NCBI GenBank assembly: GCA_030453435.1
Contig: JAKDKI010000050.1
Location: forward strand, 1 to 10,995
DNA length: 10,995 nucleotides
DNA from: Kocuria sp.
GTDB lineage: Bacteria > Actinomycetota > Actinomycetes > Actinomycetales > Micrococcaceae
Reading direction: 5' to 3'
Shown: piece after piece, positions 1-6,985 of the stretch
Position numbering within the stretch: position 1 is the stretch's first letter
Layout of the letters: each line of letters starts with the position of its first letter
Notes under the pieces: generated by a model
Told to the model about the DNA's origin: nothing
The model's input: only the letters and a program-made list of their open reading frames with translations
Database searches by the model: none
Made by a program: the position numbers and the translations under genes

Positions 1-37
1 CGATCTTGCGGGAAATTCGCTGCTGAGCTGGGGGCAT
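1..37 (-). CDS. Partial leftward gene, N-terminus only: probable PLP-dependent (aspartate-type) aminotransferase
   Basis: Only the first 12 codons are in the window, read leftward from an ATG at 37–35. They encode MPPAQQRISRKI and then leave the left edge. A good ribosome binding site (AGGAGAG, 54–48 on the minus strand) lies 9 bases before the ATG, so the start is real. The RISxxI pattern near the N-terminus, and the position divergent from tRNA-Trp and secE, fit the aspartate aminotransferase family commonly found beside secE in Actinobacteria. That identity is an inference from a few residues and from gene order. The existence of a translated gene here is better supported than its function. 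Confidence 0.5.
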   Translation of the reverse strand, partial: MPPAQQRISRKI

Positions 38-106
38 GGTGGTCAACTCTCCTCGGTTCTGTGACGGCGTCCGCCCTGACTGCGCAGCCAGTAGGCGCTC
101 ACCTTC

Positions 107-135
107 AGTTTAGGCGTGCCCACGCGTGCTTTGCA
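107..135 (-). promoter_or_regulatory. Possible promoter of the leftward gene
   Basis: On the minus strand TGCAAA (135–130) and TAAACT (112–107) are separated by 17 bases. The -10 box fits the actinobacterial TAnnnT pattern; the -35 match is weak. It would start transcription about 60 bases before the ATG at 37. The rest of the 38–279 stretch holds no gene I can support, and I could not find a clear promoter for tRNA-Trp. The best candidate is TAAGCT at 230–235, which has no convincing -35. Confidence 0.3.
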
Positions 136-279
136 CAGAGCTGGCCGTGCGCGTACCATTGATTGTTGGTGCGTTTACTTTCGCACGCCTGGATTCGGAG
201 TCTGGTCCGGACCCAACGGGCGAAGGTGGTAAGCTCATGCACCGTGTTCGTGGTCTTGTGTGAACAAGCCGCAAACTGA

Positions 280-352
280 AGGGCAGTGGCGCAATTGGTA
301 GCGCAGCGGTCTCCAAAACCGCAGGTTGCAGGTTCGAGTCCTGTCTGCCCTG
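280..352 (+). tRNA. trnW: tRNA-Trp (anticodon CCA)
   Basis: The full cloverleaf can be folded by eye. Acceptor stem AGGCAG-type arm: AGGGCAG (280–286) pairs with CTGCCCT (345–351). D arm: GCGC (289–292)/GCGC (301–304). Anticodon stem: GCGGT (306–310)/ACCGC (318–322), with loop CTCCAAA and anticodon CCA at 313–315. T arm: GCAGG (328–332)/CCTGT (340–344) around TTCGAGT. The discriminator base is G352, and CCA is not encoded. It decodes UGG. It lies 61 bases before secE with no terminator between, so the two may be co-transcribed, which is a common arrangement. Confidence 0.97.
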
Positions 353-413
353 CTTCAGACCTACAACGGCACCTAAACCACCGCCGGGAACCAATCCACG
401 CAGGGGAGAGCCG

Positions 414-677
414 ATGTCGCACACCGTTACCGGAGAAACCTCGGACCAACCCGCTGGATCAAATCAGCAGCGGGGCTTTTTTGGTCGCATCTGGTTGTTC
501 ATTCGACAGGTCATCGGCGAGCTCAAGAAGGTCGTTGCACCCTCGCGCCGCGAACTCGTCAATTTCGTACTGGTTGTGCTGGTCTTCGTGGCCTTCATGA
601 TGTTGCTGATCTCCCTTTTGGACCTGGGCTTCGGCCAGGTAGCCATCTGGGTGTTCGGCAACGGCGACCAGGTCTAA
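414..677 (+). CDS. secE: Preprotein translocase subunit SecE
   Basis: This 87-residue protein is the small essential subunit that clamps SecY in the plasma-membrane SecYEG channel. The family signature is visible at residues 34–48 ([15 protein letters not shown]), an amphipathic helix. One transmembrane helix follows (about 49–69, [19 protein letters not shown]). The polar N-terminal tail is rich in S, T, Q and G. A single membrane span is the usual actinobacterial form; the E. coli protein has three. The start is fixed by AGGGGAG (402–408), 5 bases before the ATG. secE sits 46 bases ahead of nusG, the classic pair, and is probably in the same transcript. Confidence 0.96.
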   Translation: MSHTVTGETSDQPAGSNQQRGFFGRIWLFIRQVIGELKKVVAPSRRELVNFVLVVLVFVAFMMLLISLLDLGFGQVAIWVFGNGDQV

Positions 678-723
678 GACCACACCACATCTTCTAGCCG
701 TCCATAGAAAGCAGGAATCTCCA

Positions 724-1563
724 GTGACCGACCACGAGCTCGAAAACGAAGCCGCTGAGGCAGTGCAGCCCGAGTCCGCATCCGCGGATGCTGCGCAGTC
801 AGAGGCTGCCGAGAGCGTGTCCGCCACTTCCGATGAGGCTGAGCAGGCCCCGGCTGAGAACGAGACCGCTGACACCGAGCAGCCCGAGTCCGCGGACACG
901 GACGAGACTGCCGAGGCGCAGGACGCCGAGGACGAGGTGGACCCCGTCGAGGAGTTCAAGGCCAAGCTGCGTCGTCAAGAAGGCGACTGGTTCGTGATTC
1001 ACACCTACGCCGGTTACGAGAACCGCGTGAAGACCAACCTCGAGACCCGCATCCAGTCCCTCAACATGGAAGAGGACATCTTCCAGATCGAGGTTCCCAT
1101 GGAGGAGGTCGTGGAGATCAAGAACGCTCAGCGCAAGACCGTGCGACGCGTTCGTATCCCCGGCTACGTGCTGGTCCGTATGAACCTCACCGACGCTTCC
1201 TGGGGCGCCGTCCGCCACACGCCGGGTGTTACCGGATTCGTGGGTCAGGACGCCTACAACCCCGTGCCGCTGCGCATGGACGAAGTGTTCGAGATGCTGG
1301 CACCCGTGTTCGAGACCCCGGAGAAGGCCAAGGGCCTGTCCGAGACCTCCGGTGGCGGTGCTGCTTCCGGCGCTGCAGAGCCCGCGATCACCGTGGACTT
1401 CGAGGTCGGCGAGTCCGTGATCGTCAAGGAAGGCCCGTTCGAGACCCTTCCCGCCACGATTTCCGAGATCAAGGTGGAATCCCAGCAGCTCGTGGTGCTG
1501 GTGTCCATCTTCGAGCGTGAAACCCCGGTCACCCTGGGCTTCCACCAGGTCTCGAAGATCTGA
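724..1563 (+). CDS. nusG: Transcription termination/antitermination factor NusG
   Basis: NusG binds the RNA polymerase clamp, modulates pausing, and links transcription to Rho or to ribosomal protein S10. The protein has 279 residues, against about 180 in E. coli. Residues 1–80 form an acidic, alanine/glutamate-rich, probably disordered extension typical of Actinobacteria. The NGN domain follows (about 88–195, from [15 protein letters not shown]), then a short Gly/Ala/Ser linker (209–218). The KOW domain is at about 226–279, with [14 protein letters not shown] and [13 protein letters not shown]. The start is GTG, supported by GCAGGAA (711–717) 6 bases upstream. A 15-base direct repeat in the extension (765–779 and 879–893) encodes QPESA twice. 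It lies 135 bases before rplK with a hairpin between them. Confidence 0.96.
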   Translation: MTDHELENEAAEAVQPESASADAAQSEAAESVSATSDEAEQAPAENETADTEQPESADTDETAEAQDAEDEVDPVEEFKAKLRRQEGDWFVIHTYAGYENRVKTNLETRIQSLNMEEDIFQIEVPMEEVVEIKNAQRKTVRRVRIPGYVLVRMNLTDASWGAVRHTPGVTGFVGQDAYNPVPLRMDEVFEMLAPVFETPEKAKGLSETSGGGAASGAAEPAITVDFEVGESVIVKEGPFETLPATISEIKVESQQLVVLVSIFERETPVTLGFHQVSKI

Positions 1564-1586
1564 TCTCACCCCTAGTTTTCGGACAC

Positions 1587-1610
1587 CCCCGGATGAGCTT
1601 TGGTCCGGGG
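1587..1610 (+). terminator. Hairpin between nusG and rplK, weak terminator or attenuator
   Basis: CCCCGGA (1587–1593) pairs perfectly with TCCGGGG (1604–1610) around a 10-base loop. The sequence that follows (CGTTTCCGTT) has only a broken T run, so complete termination is unlikely. Partial termination or pausing between nusG and the rplKA genes is more plausible. Confidence 0.5.
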
Positions 1611-1621
1611 CGTTTCCGTTC

Positions 1622-1680
1622 GGTCACCGCGCCACGGTGACCACCCGCCGTCGTACGCTCCTGTGCGGCGGTACGCACAG
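1622..1680 (+). promoter_or_regulatory. Structured rplK leader with alternative hairpins
   Basis: GGTCACC (1622–1628) pairs perfectly with GGTGACC (1636–1642). Downstream, two stems compete for the same bases. CCGCCG (1645–1650) can pair with CGGCGG (1666–1671), or CTGTGCG (1661–1667) can pair with CGCACAG (1674–1680). The last stem ends 5 bases before the AAAGGA ribosome binding site (1686–1691). L1 is known to repress its own L11–L1 operon by binding this part of the mRNA in several bacteria. Whether one of these stems is the L1 target is an inference; I did not recognise a specific rRNA-like binding motif. Confidence 0.4.
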
Positions 1681-1698
1681 CAAGCAAAGGACCATCAC

Positions 1699-2127
1699 AT
1701 GGCTCCCAAGAAGAAGGTCGCAGGCCTGATCAAGCTGCAGATCCAGGCAGGTGCCGCTAACCCGGCTCCTCCCGTGGGTCCCGCACTCGGTCAGCACGGC
1801 GTCAACATCATGGAATTCTGCAAGGCCTACAACGCGGCCACGGAATCCCAGCGCGGCAACATCGTGCCGGTGGAAATCACCGTGTACGAAGACCGTTCGT
1901 TCACTTTCATCACCAAGACCCCGCCGGCTGCTCAGCTGATCAAGAAGGCTGCAGGCGTTGCCAAGGGTTCCGGTGTGCCCCACACCAACAAGGTCGGCAA
2001 GATCACCATGGACCAGGTCCGTGAGATCGCCGAGACCAAGAAGGAAGACCTCAACGCCAACGATGTCGAGGCTGCTGCCAAGATCATCGCCGGCACTGCC
2101 CGTTCCATGGGCATCGAGGTTGCCTGA
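1699..2127 (+). CDS. rplK: 50S ribosomal protein L11
   Basis: L11 forms, with 23S rRNA, the GTPase-associated stalk base where elongation factors and RelA act, and where thiopeptide antibiotics bind. Length is 142 residues, the family norm. The N-terminal domain starts [20 protein letters not shown] and carries the proline-rich [12 protein letters not shown] segment. The C-terminal rRNA-binding domain covers about residues 75–142 and includes [13 protein letters not shown] and [14 protein letters not shown]. The ATG at 1699 has AAAGGA 7 bases upstream; an in-frame start about 100 bases earlier would add residues unlike the family. It is followed after 90 bases by rplA. Confidence 0.98.
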   Translation: MAPKKKVAGLIKLQIQAGAANPAPPVGPALGQHGVNIMEFCKAYNAATESQRGNIVPVEITVYEDRSFTFITKTPPAAQLIKKAAGVAKGSGVPHTNKVGKITMDQVREIAETKKEDLNANDVEAAAKIIAGTARSMGIEVA

Positions 2128-2217
2128 GCGCTCTAGCTAGCTCTCAGTACCAGACGTTTCCCCGTGGCAGGGCCGAGCGCGGTCCGCAGACCACAACTGC
2201 ACAAGGAGAACAAGCAG

Positions 2218-2928
2218 ATGGCAAAGCGCAGCAAGGCATACCAGGCGGCTGCCGCCAAGATCGAAGAGGGCAAGTTCTACGCCCCCGCCGAGGCAGTCGC
2301 CCTGGCCAAGGAATTGGCCGAAGGCAGCAAGTCCGACCCGACCGTCGAGGTGGCCATGCGTTTGGGCGTTGACCCCCGCAAGGCGGACCAGATGGTTCGC
2401 GGCACCGTGAACCTTCCCCACGGCACCGGTAAGACCGCCCGCGTGGTCGTCTTCGCAACCGGTGACAAGGCTGCCGCTGCTGAAGCAGCCGGCGCCGACT
2501 ACGTTGGTTCCGACGACCTGATCGCCAAGGTTCAGGACGGCTGGGTGGACTTCGACGCCGCCGTGGCCACCCCGGACATGATGGGCAAGGTCGGTCGTCT
2601 GGGTAAGGTGCTGGGTCCTCGTAACCTGATGCCGAACCCCAAGACCGGCACCGTGACCATGGACGTGGCCAAGGCTGTTGGCGACATCAAGGGCGGCAAG
2701 ATCGACTTTCGTGTCGACAAGCACTCCAACTTGCACTTCATCATCGGCAAGGCGTCTTTCGACACCCAGAAGCTGGCCGAGAACTACGGCGCTGCTCTGG
2801 AAGAGGTGCTTCGTTTGAAGCCGTCCGCTTCCAAGGGCCGTTACATCACCAAGGCCACCGTGGCCACCACGTTCGGCCCGGGCGTCCCCGTGGACCCGAA
2901 CGCCACCGAGGTGACCAGCGAGGCATGA
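2218..2928 (+). CDS. rplA: 50S ribosomal protein L1
   Basis: L1 forms the mobile stalk beside the ribosomal E site and, in the bacteria studied, represses translation of its own L11–L1 mRNA. Length is 236 residues, usual for the family. Typical blocks are MAKRSKAY at the start, a Rossmann-like middle domain (about 68–155), the signature [18 protein letters not shown] (128–145), and [18 protein letters not shown] (161–178) in the rRNA-binding domain. The start is set by AAGGAG (2203–2208), 9 bases before the ATG. No second ribosomal gene follows: a strong terminator comes after it, and rplJ is apparently nearly 8 kb further on. Confidence 0.98.
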   Translation: MAKRSKAYQAAAAKIEEGKFYAPAEAVALAKELAEGSKSDPTVEVAMRLGVDPRKADQMVRGTVNLPHGTGKTARVVVFATGDKAAAAEAAGADYVGSDDLIAKVQDGWVDFDAAVATPDMMGKVGRLGKVLGPRNLMPNPKTGTVTMDVAKAVGDIKGGKIDFRVDKHSNLHFIIGKASFDTQKLAENYGAALEEVLRLKPSASKGRYITKATVATTFGPGVPVDPNATEVTSEA

Positions 2929-2973
2929 TCCTCGTTCGTGCCCGCTGAGGCACGGTTGATGCTATGAGACGGA

Positions 2974-3002
2974 AGGGCTCGGACCACTTGTGGCCGGGCC
3001 CT
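2974..3002 (+). terminator. Terminator of the rplK–rplA transcript
   Basis: AGGGCTCGG (2974–2982) pairs with CCGGGCCCT (2994–3002), nine pairs with one T·G wobble. The stem is extended inside by CCA/TGG around CTTG. It is followed by CCTGTCTT. A smaller perfect stem, CGTGCC (2937–2942)/GGCACG (2949–2954), sits just after the rplA stop codon. The downstream T run is short, as is usual in high-GC Actinobacteria. Confidence 0.75.
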
Positions 3003-3009
3003 CCTGTCT

Positions 3010-3039
3010 TGCCCGAAGCCGCAGCGGTAAACTAAACAG
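3010..3039 (+). promoter_or_regulatory. Possible promoter of the GNAT gene
   Basis: TTGCCC (3010–3015) is followed after 18 bases by TAAACA (3034–3039). An overlapping TAAACT (3029–3034) also fits TAnnnT, but at a poor distance from the -35. It lies directly after the rplA terminator and would give a 5' leader of roughly 85 bases. Confidence 0.3.
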
Positions 3040-3093
3040 TGAACTTGCTATTCCTATCGGCGGCAACGGTGCATGATCGATAGTGGGCAGGTC

Positions 3094-3114
3094 CGTTCCG
3101 AACAGCTCGGAACG
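3094..3114 (+). repeat. Perfect inverted repeat before the GNAT ribosome binding site
   Basis: CGTTCCGA (3094–3101) and TCGGAACG (3107–3114) are exact inverted copies separated by ACAGC. The second arm ends one base before the ribosome binding site (GGAAGGAG, 3116–3123). It could be a repressor operator or an RNA hairpin affecting translation. With no T run after it, a terminator is unlikely. Confidence 0.6.
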
Positions 3115-3129
3115 CGGAAGGAGTTCCCC

Positions 3130-4284
3130 GTGAGTCAGACATCAGCGCTTGCCATTGAGCTGATGCGTATCCCTGACGGTTTTGATCAGGCGGCGCAGGA
3201 GCAGTTGGGCCAGGTGGCGGCCCTGGTGCAGTCCTCGAGGCAATACGTGTGGGGTACCGCGGAGCTCAGTAATGATGCGCACGATATTTTTCGGGATCTC
3301 AAGGACCCCTACGAGCGCGTCAACATCCTCTGTGCCTATATGGATGGTCGCTTGGTCGGCCGCGCGGAGGTTCGTATGCCGCTTATCTCCGAGACCGATA
3401 TCGCGCAGATCGTGGTGGACGTGGATCCGGATGAGCTGTCCGAGGGGATTGGGCGCTCTTTGCTGTCCGCCGCGGAGCAGCTTGCCTACGGTGAGTCCCG
3501 GCGCGTGATCCGTCTGGTCACCGAACACCCGGCGTCCGAGCTGAAGGCTCCCGCGGGGCCCGGCGACGGTAGCGTCATGGGTGGCGAGACCAGCGGCGTG
3601 GGTGTCCAGTGGATCGACGCCGCGGACGGTTCCGGCAAACTGCCCGCGAGCCACCGGCAGACACGCTTTGCAGAACACGCCGGCTATGAACTTCAGACCG
3701 TGAGCAGTTTTGCGCTCTTGGACGTGCCGTTGCCACAGGAACGCGTCGAGTCGATCGAGCGTTCGCTGGAAGAGGTTCCGTTCACCGAGCGCTACGCGTT
3801 GCACACGTGGGTGGACTCGGCGCCGGAAGAACTGTTGGAGCCGCTTGCCCGATTGCACGCCAGGCTGCCCAGCGATTCCTTCGTCAAGCCCATCGTGAGT
3901 GATCCTGACCCGTGGGATGCTGAGCGCGTTCGTCGTACGGAGCGTCTCCGCGAGGAAGACGGCGATCGGTCCCTCATGGCCGTGGCCGAGGACCGGGACA
4001 ATGGCGAACTCGTGGGGATGACTGAACTCATTCTGGCGCAGCACCGACCCACGTTGGCACTCCAGGACGAAACCCTGGTGATCCGCGAGCATCGCGGGCG
4101 TCGGTTGGGAATGCGTTTGAAAATGGCCAATCTGAAGCAGCTCACCGAGGTGCAGCCGGAAGTCGAGACTGTTTACTCATGGACCCACACGGGCAACGAC
4201 CGGATGAATTGGGTCAACGCGCAACTGGGTTTCCAGGACGCAGGTCAGTCCGCTGTCTGGCTGCGGGACTTCAGGGCCAACTGA
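3130..4284 (+). CDS. Tandem GNAT-family N-acetyltransferase
   Basis: GNAT enzymes transfer an acetyl group from acetyl-CoA to an amine; the substrate here is unknown. The protein has 384 residues and looks like two GNAT folds in tandem, as in MshD-type actinobacterial enzymes. The C-terminal half carries a good acetyl-CoA loop, IREHRGRRLGMRLK (318–331), preceded by the β4-like stretch ELVGMTELIL (293–302). It ends with NWVNAQLGF (360–368), the usual late GNAT motif. In the N-terminal half the loop is degenerate (EGIGRSLLSAAEQLA, 105–119) and is followed by a Gly-rich insertion (about 140–170). I chose the GTG at 3130 because GGAAGGAG lies 6 bases upstream; an ATG at 3073 has no such site. It ends convergently with moeA. 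It probably has its own promoter and no obvious link to Moco synthesis. Confidence 0.85.
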   Translation: MSQTSALAIELMRIPDGFDQAAQEQLGQVAALVQSSRQYVWGTAELSNDAHDIFRDLKDPYERVNILCAYMDGRLVGRAEVRMPLISETDIAQIVVDVDPDELSEGIGRSLLSAAEQLAYGESRRVIRLVTEHPASELKAPAGPGDGSVMGGETSGVGVQWIDAADGSGKLPASHRQTRFAEHAGYELQTVSSFALLDVPLPQERVESIERSLEEVPFTERYALHTWVDSAPEELLEPLARLHARLPSDSFVKPIVSDPDPWDAERVRRTERLREEDGDRSLMAVAEDRDNGELVGMTELILAQHRPTLALQDETLVIREHRGRRLGMRLKMANLKQLTEVQPEVETVYSWTHTGNDRMNWVNAQLGFQDAGQSAVWLRDFRAN

Positions 4285-4304
4285 CCCTAGTTCCGAAGGG
4301 AGAG

Positions 4305-4316
4305 TCTGCCGGCAGA
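4305..4316. terminator. Palindrome between two convergent genes
   Basis: TCTGCC/GGCAGA is a perfect 12-base palindrome in the 59-base gap between the GNAT stop (4284) and the leftward moeA stop (4344). With no loop bases and no T run it is a weak terminator candidate. A second small stem, GCCCG (4328–4332)/CGGGC (4340–4344), follows. The convergent location is the main argument for a terminator role. Confidence 0.35.
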
Positions 4317-4343
4317 GATCTGACCCGGCCCGACGAGCGCGGG

Positions 4344-5645
4344 CTATGGGTTGTCCGTCACCAAGTCAGGTTTACCGGCAACGGGTTTCCAGGGCAGGGC
4401 CAGGGCTTCTGCACGCGCACCGGCGACCAGACCTTCGACCGGCACGCTCAGTAGTGCGTCTGCGCGGGACAGGCCGCGCAGCATGTTGGCACCGATGTCC
4501 CGGCACGGTGACCACGCGCCGTCGGCGTGCTGGAAGGCCGGCACCAACCGTTCGCGGCGCGCCCCCTGGATGTCGTGGGCGATCCGCACTGCGTGCGAGG
4601 TGGGTGCCGGCTGGCCCAGCATGCCCCGTAGGAATGGCACGGCCAACACTGTCAGTGCGGTAAAAGCCGCGAGGGGGTTACCGGGCAGGGCGAGGATCGC
4701 GGTGCCCGCAGGGTGAGCGGCGAATAACGTGGGATGGCCGGGCTGCAGATCCAACTCATCGATAATGGGTGTTGCGTGACGTTCCAGGTGTGCTCGCACG
4801 TGATCGGCGCGGGAGCGAGCAGTGCCGCCGGTGGTCACGATGAAGGGCACCCCTTCTGTGACCGCACGTTCGACGGCCGCCGCGAAAGCGTCAGCCTCAT
4901 CGGGTATCCGGTGCACTGAACTCTGATCCACCCGCGCGCCCAAACCGGCAAGGATCGGCGGCAGGGACGGTGAAAACGCATCACGCACGAACCCGGGGGC
5001 CGGGATTCCCGATCCCTGTACCTCTGACCCCGTGAGCAGGAATCGGACGGCGGGGGCCGGAACTACCGGCAGCTCATCCACCCCGGCTACAGCCGCGAAC
5101 GCAACGTCCGCTGGGCTCAACACGGTTCCGGCGGTCAGAATCGTCTCACCGGAGCCACACTCGGTGCCTGCGGGCCGGGCATGCCGACCTTCGAGTTCAG
5201 AATGCGGACGGCATTGGTCGAAGCGCAATTCCGCGCCGGAACGCAGGGCGTACTCGTCCCGGATGATGGTGTCGGATCCCGTGGGGATGACACCGCCGGT
5301 CACCACCGGCACCGCCTCGCCCCGGGCCAATTCGAGGTCTGCAGTGGAAGCGGCATCGTGCAGAGACGTGTCTGCGGTAACCACCCGCCACGGGCCGGGC
5401 CCGCGCACCGCGTAACCATCCATGGCGCTAGAGGCGTAGTGGGGCACCGGGCACAGGGCGTGGACGTCGCGGGCCAGGGTGGCGCCCACGGCGTCACCGA
5501 GGAAAACGGAGGTTTCTTCGGATCGAGCAGCGGCCAGGGCTGCCCCTAGATCGTAGGCGAGCTGCTGCGCCTGTCCGCGGCGCGCATGGCGGGCCGGCGT
5601 CAGACTGTTCCACCAGTAGGGGTGGGCCGTGAGGGCCTCAGCCAC
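4344..5645 (-). CDS. moeA: Molybdopterin molybdenumtransferase MoeA, divergent paralog
   Basis: MoeA inserts molybdate into adenylylated molybdopterin, the last step of basic Moco synthesis, in the cytoplasm. From the GTG at 5645 the protein has 433 residues, normal for the family. It keeps the ASSAMDGYAV block (71–80) with the catalytic-type Asp, VVTGGVIPTGSDTII (114–128), LLTGSEV (203–209) and the ALPGNPLAAF block (319–328). In place of the usual TSGGVSxG it has TTGGTARSRAD (271–281), keeping only the final Asp. No other in-frame ATG/GTG lies near the N-terminus. The GTG overlaps the moaD stop by 8 bases (GTGGCTGA) and has no clear ribosome binding site, so translation is probably coupled to moaD. 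A second, more typical MoeA is encoded at 7030. The call as a MoeA-family protein is firm; catalytic activity is likely but inferred. Confidence 0.88.
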   Translation of the reverse strand: MAEALTAHPYWWNSLTPARHARRGQAQQLAYDLGAALAAARSEETSVFLGDAVGATLARDVHALCPVPHYASSAMDGYAVRGPGPWRVVTADTSLHDAASTADLELARGEAVPVVTGGVIPTGSDTIIRDEYALRSGAELRFDQCRPHSELEGRHARPAGTECGSGETILTAGTVLSPADVAFAAVAGVDELPVVPAPAVRFLLTGSEVQGSGIPAPGFVRDAFSPSLPPILAGLGARVDQSSVHRIPDEADAFAAAVERAVTEGVPFIVTTGGTARSRADHVRAHLERHATPIIDELDLQPGHPTLFAAHPAGTAILALPGNPLAAFTALTVLAVPFLRGMLGQPAPTSHAVRIAHDIQGARRERLVPAFQHADGAWSPCRDIGANMLRGLSRADALLSVPVEGLVAGARAEALALPWKPVAGKPDLVTDNP

Positions 5646-5901
5646 CGGCAAAAGGCGGCAGGACATCCACCGTTGCGGCGGGGGCGATCGTGGATTCCGG
5701 GTCCTTATGGGCCACGCCATTGACCAGCCAGGAACATTGGGACAGCACCTGCGCCAGCGTCTTCTCACCCTCGGGAGCCACGGGGTGCAGATTGGTGAGT
5801 ACTTGTTGAAGCTCCGAACGGGTCATGGTCGTGTCCGCGGAGACGTCTTCCTGTTCGGTGCCTGCGGACGCGGCGGCGGCCGCGAAATAACGAACGAGCA
5901 C
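5638..5901 (-). CDS. moaD: MoaD, small sulfur-carrier subunit of molybdopterin synthase
   Basis: MoaD is a ubiquitin-like protein whose C-terminal Gly-Gly is turned into a thiocarboxylate. It delivers sulfur to cyclic pyranopterin monophosphate inside the MoaD–MoaE complex. The 87-residue product starts LVRYFAAAAASAG, the usual first strand, has CSWLVNGVA in the middle, and ends VDVLPPFAGG with the required terminal GG. I chose the GTG at 5901 because GGAGG, inside the last codons of moaA, lies 11 bases upstream and the family normally starts here. A TTG at 5919 would add six residues and has no such site. It lies 7 bases after moaA and overlaps moeA. The activating enzyme (MoeB/MoeZ) is not in the window. 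Confidence 0.9.
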   Translation of the reverse strand: MLVRYFAAAAASAGTEQEDVSADTTMTRSELQQVLTNLHPVAPEGEKTLAQVLSQCSWLVNGVAHKDPESTIAPAATVDVLPPFAGG

Positions 5902-5908
5902 TGCTCTG

Positions 5909-6985
5909 TCAGCCTCCAATGGCGCTCATGCTGCGGTCGGGTTGGACGTAATCCTCGGAGTCGAGACCCGTGTGATCCATGCCGTGGGCTCGGGGTTTCA
6001 CCCACATGGCGGCCCGCCAGCGCTGGGCGATGTCCTGGTCCGTGGCGTCCGAACGCAGGAGCTGCATCAGGTCCGTCTCGTGGTGGGAGAACAGGCACGA
6101 GCGCACTCTGCCCTCCGCAGTGATGCGGGTGCGCGTGCAGTCCGCGCAGAACGGTTCGGTGACAGAAGCGATGATGCCCACCGTGCCGAGCACCTCAGTG
6201 CCGCCGCGTTCGCGCACGAGCATCTTTTCGGCCGGTGCACCGTTGCGCGGGTCCAGGTCCGCACTGAGATCGAAGTGTTCGGAGAGGTGTTCGCGGATCT
6301 CCGCGGCGGTCACCATGTTGGTGCGGGTCCAGCCGTGATCTGCGTCGAGCGGCATCTGCTCGATGAAGCGCAGTGAACAGTCATGCTCGAGAGCCCAGCG
6401 CAGTAGTTCTGGTGCTTCACGGTCGTTGACGCCGCGCATCAAGACGGCATTGAGCTTCACCGGGGACAGACCTGCCTCCTGTGCCGCGGCCACGCCCGCA
6501 AGGGCATCGCTGAGTTTGTTGCGGCGCGCGAGCTGCTTGTACGTCTCGGCGCACAGGGTGTCCAGGGAGACATTGACGCGAGTCATCCCTGCAGCCACGA
6601 GACCCTCAGCGCGTTGGGCCAGACCGATCCCGTTGGTCGTCATGGAAACCGGGAAGTCCGGTAGCGCTTTGGTCACTGCGGCCACGATCTCTTCGAGATC
6701 GGGGCGAATCAGTGGTTCGCCTCCGGTGAGCCGCAGTTCCTTGACGCCGAATTCCTCCGCGGCAATACGCGTAAGCCGCACGATTTCTTCCGTGGTCATC
6801 AGGGAGGACTTGGACAGCCAGTCCATTCCCTCCGCGGGCATGCAGTAGGTACACCGCAGATTACATTTATCCGTGATGGAGATGCGCAGGTCCGTGGCCA
6901 CGCGCCCAAACCGATCCACCAGGGGCCCCTGATCGGGCACGCCCTTGGTCGGTAGCGCTTGTGGAATACCGAGGAATACGGACAT
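5909..6985 (-). CDS. moaA: GTP 3',8-cyclase MoaA (radical SAM)
   Basis: MoaA starts Moco synthesis, using S-adenosylmethionine and two 4Fe-4S clusters to rearrange GTP into 3',8-cyclo-GTP, the substrate of MoaC. At 358 residues it is slightly longer than the E. coli enzyme. The N-terminal radical-SAM cluster motif is CNLRCTYC (Cys41, 45, 48), and LTGGEP is at 86–91. The C-terminal substrate-binding cluster has Cys280, Cys283 and Cys297. The chain ends in Gly-Gly (357–358), the tail needed for catalysis in this family. The ATG at 6985 has no convincing ribosome binding site but lies exactly 6 bases after a TAGACT box, so the mRNA is probably leaderless. It is the first gene of the leftward moaA–moaD–moeA operon. 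Confidence 0.97.
   Translation of the reverse strand: MSVFLGIPQALPTKGVPDQGPLVDRFGRVATDLRISITDKCNLRCTYCMPAEGMDWLSKSSLMTTEEIVRLTRIAAEEFGVKELRLTGGEPLIRPDLEEIVAAVTKALPDFPVSMTTNGIGLAQRAEGLVAAGMTRVNVSLDTLCAETYKQLARRNKLSDALAGVAAAQEAGLSPVKLNAVLMRGVNDREAPELLRWALEHDCSLRFIEQMPLDADHGWTRTNMVTAAEIREHLSEHFDLSADLDPRNGAPAEKMLVRERGGTEVLGTVGIIASVTEPFCADCTRTRITAEGRVRSCLFSHHETDLMQLLRSDATDQDIAQRWRAAMWVKPRAHGMDHTGLDSEDYVQPDRSMSAIGG

Noticed and set aside
169..186. GTGCG/CGCAC stem upstream of tRNA-Trp as a terminator
   Set aside because: Only five pairs around an eight-base loop with no T run after it, and no gene ends there on the plus strand.
459..965. Minus-strand Ser/Ala-rich open frame opposite secE and nusG
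   Set aside because: Its composition is the mirror of the acidic nusG extension. There is no independent evidence for translation.
3073..3129. Earlier ATG start for the GNAT gene
   Set aside because: It has no ribosome binding site and would place the inverted repeat at 3094–3114 inside the coding region, whereas the GTG at 3130 has a strong site.
3142..4092. Long open frame on the minus strand opposite the GNAT gene (316 codons)
   Set aside because: It lies wholly inside a well-supported gene and has no ribosome binding site or recognisable family. Long antisense frames are common in high-GC DNA.
5902..5919. TTG start for moaD overlapping moaA
   Set aside because: No upstream ribosome binding site. 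The GTG at 5901 matches the usual MoaD N-terminus and uses the GGAGG inside the moaA end.
5629..6123. Plus-strand open frame across moaD and the end of moaA
   Set aside because: It is a shadow of two conserved leftward genes, and its Arg/Gly/Cys-rich translation matches no family.
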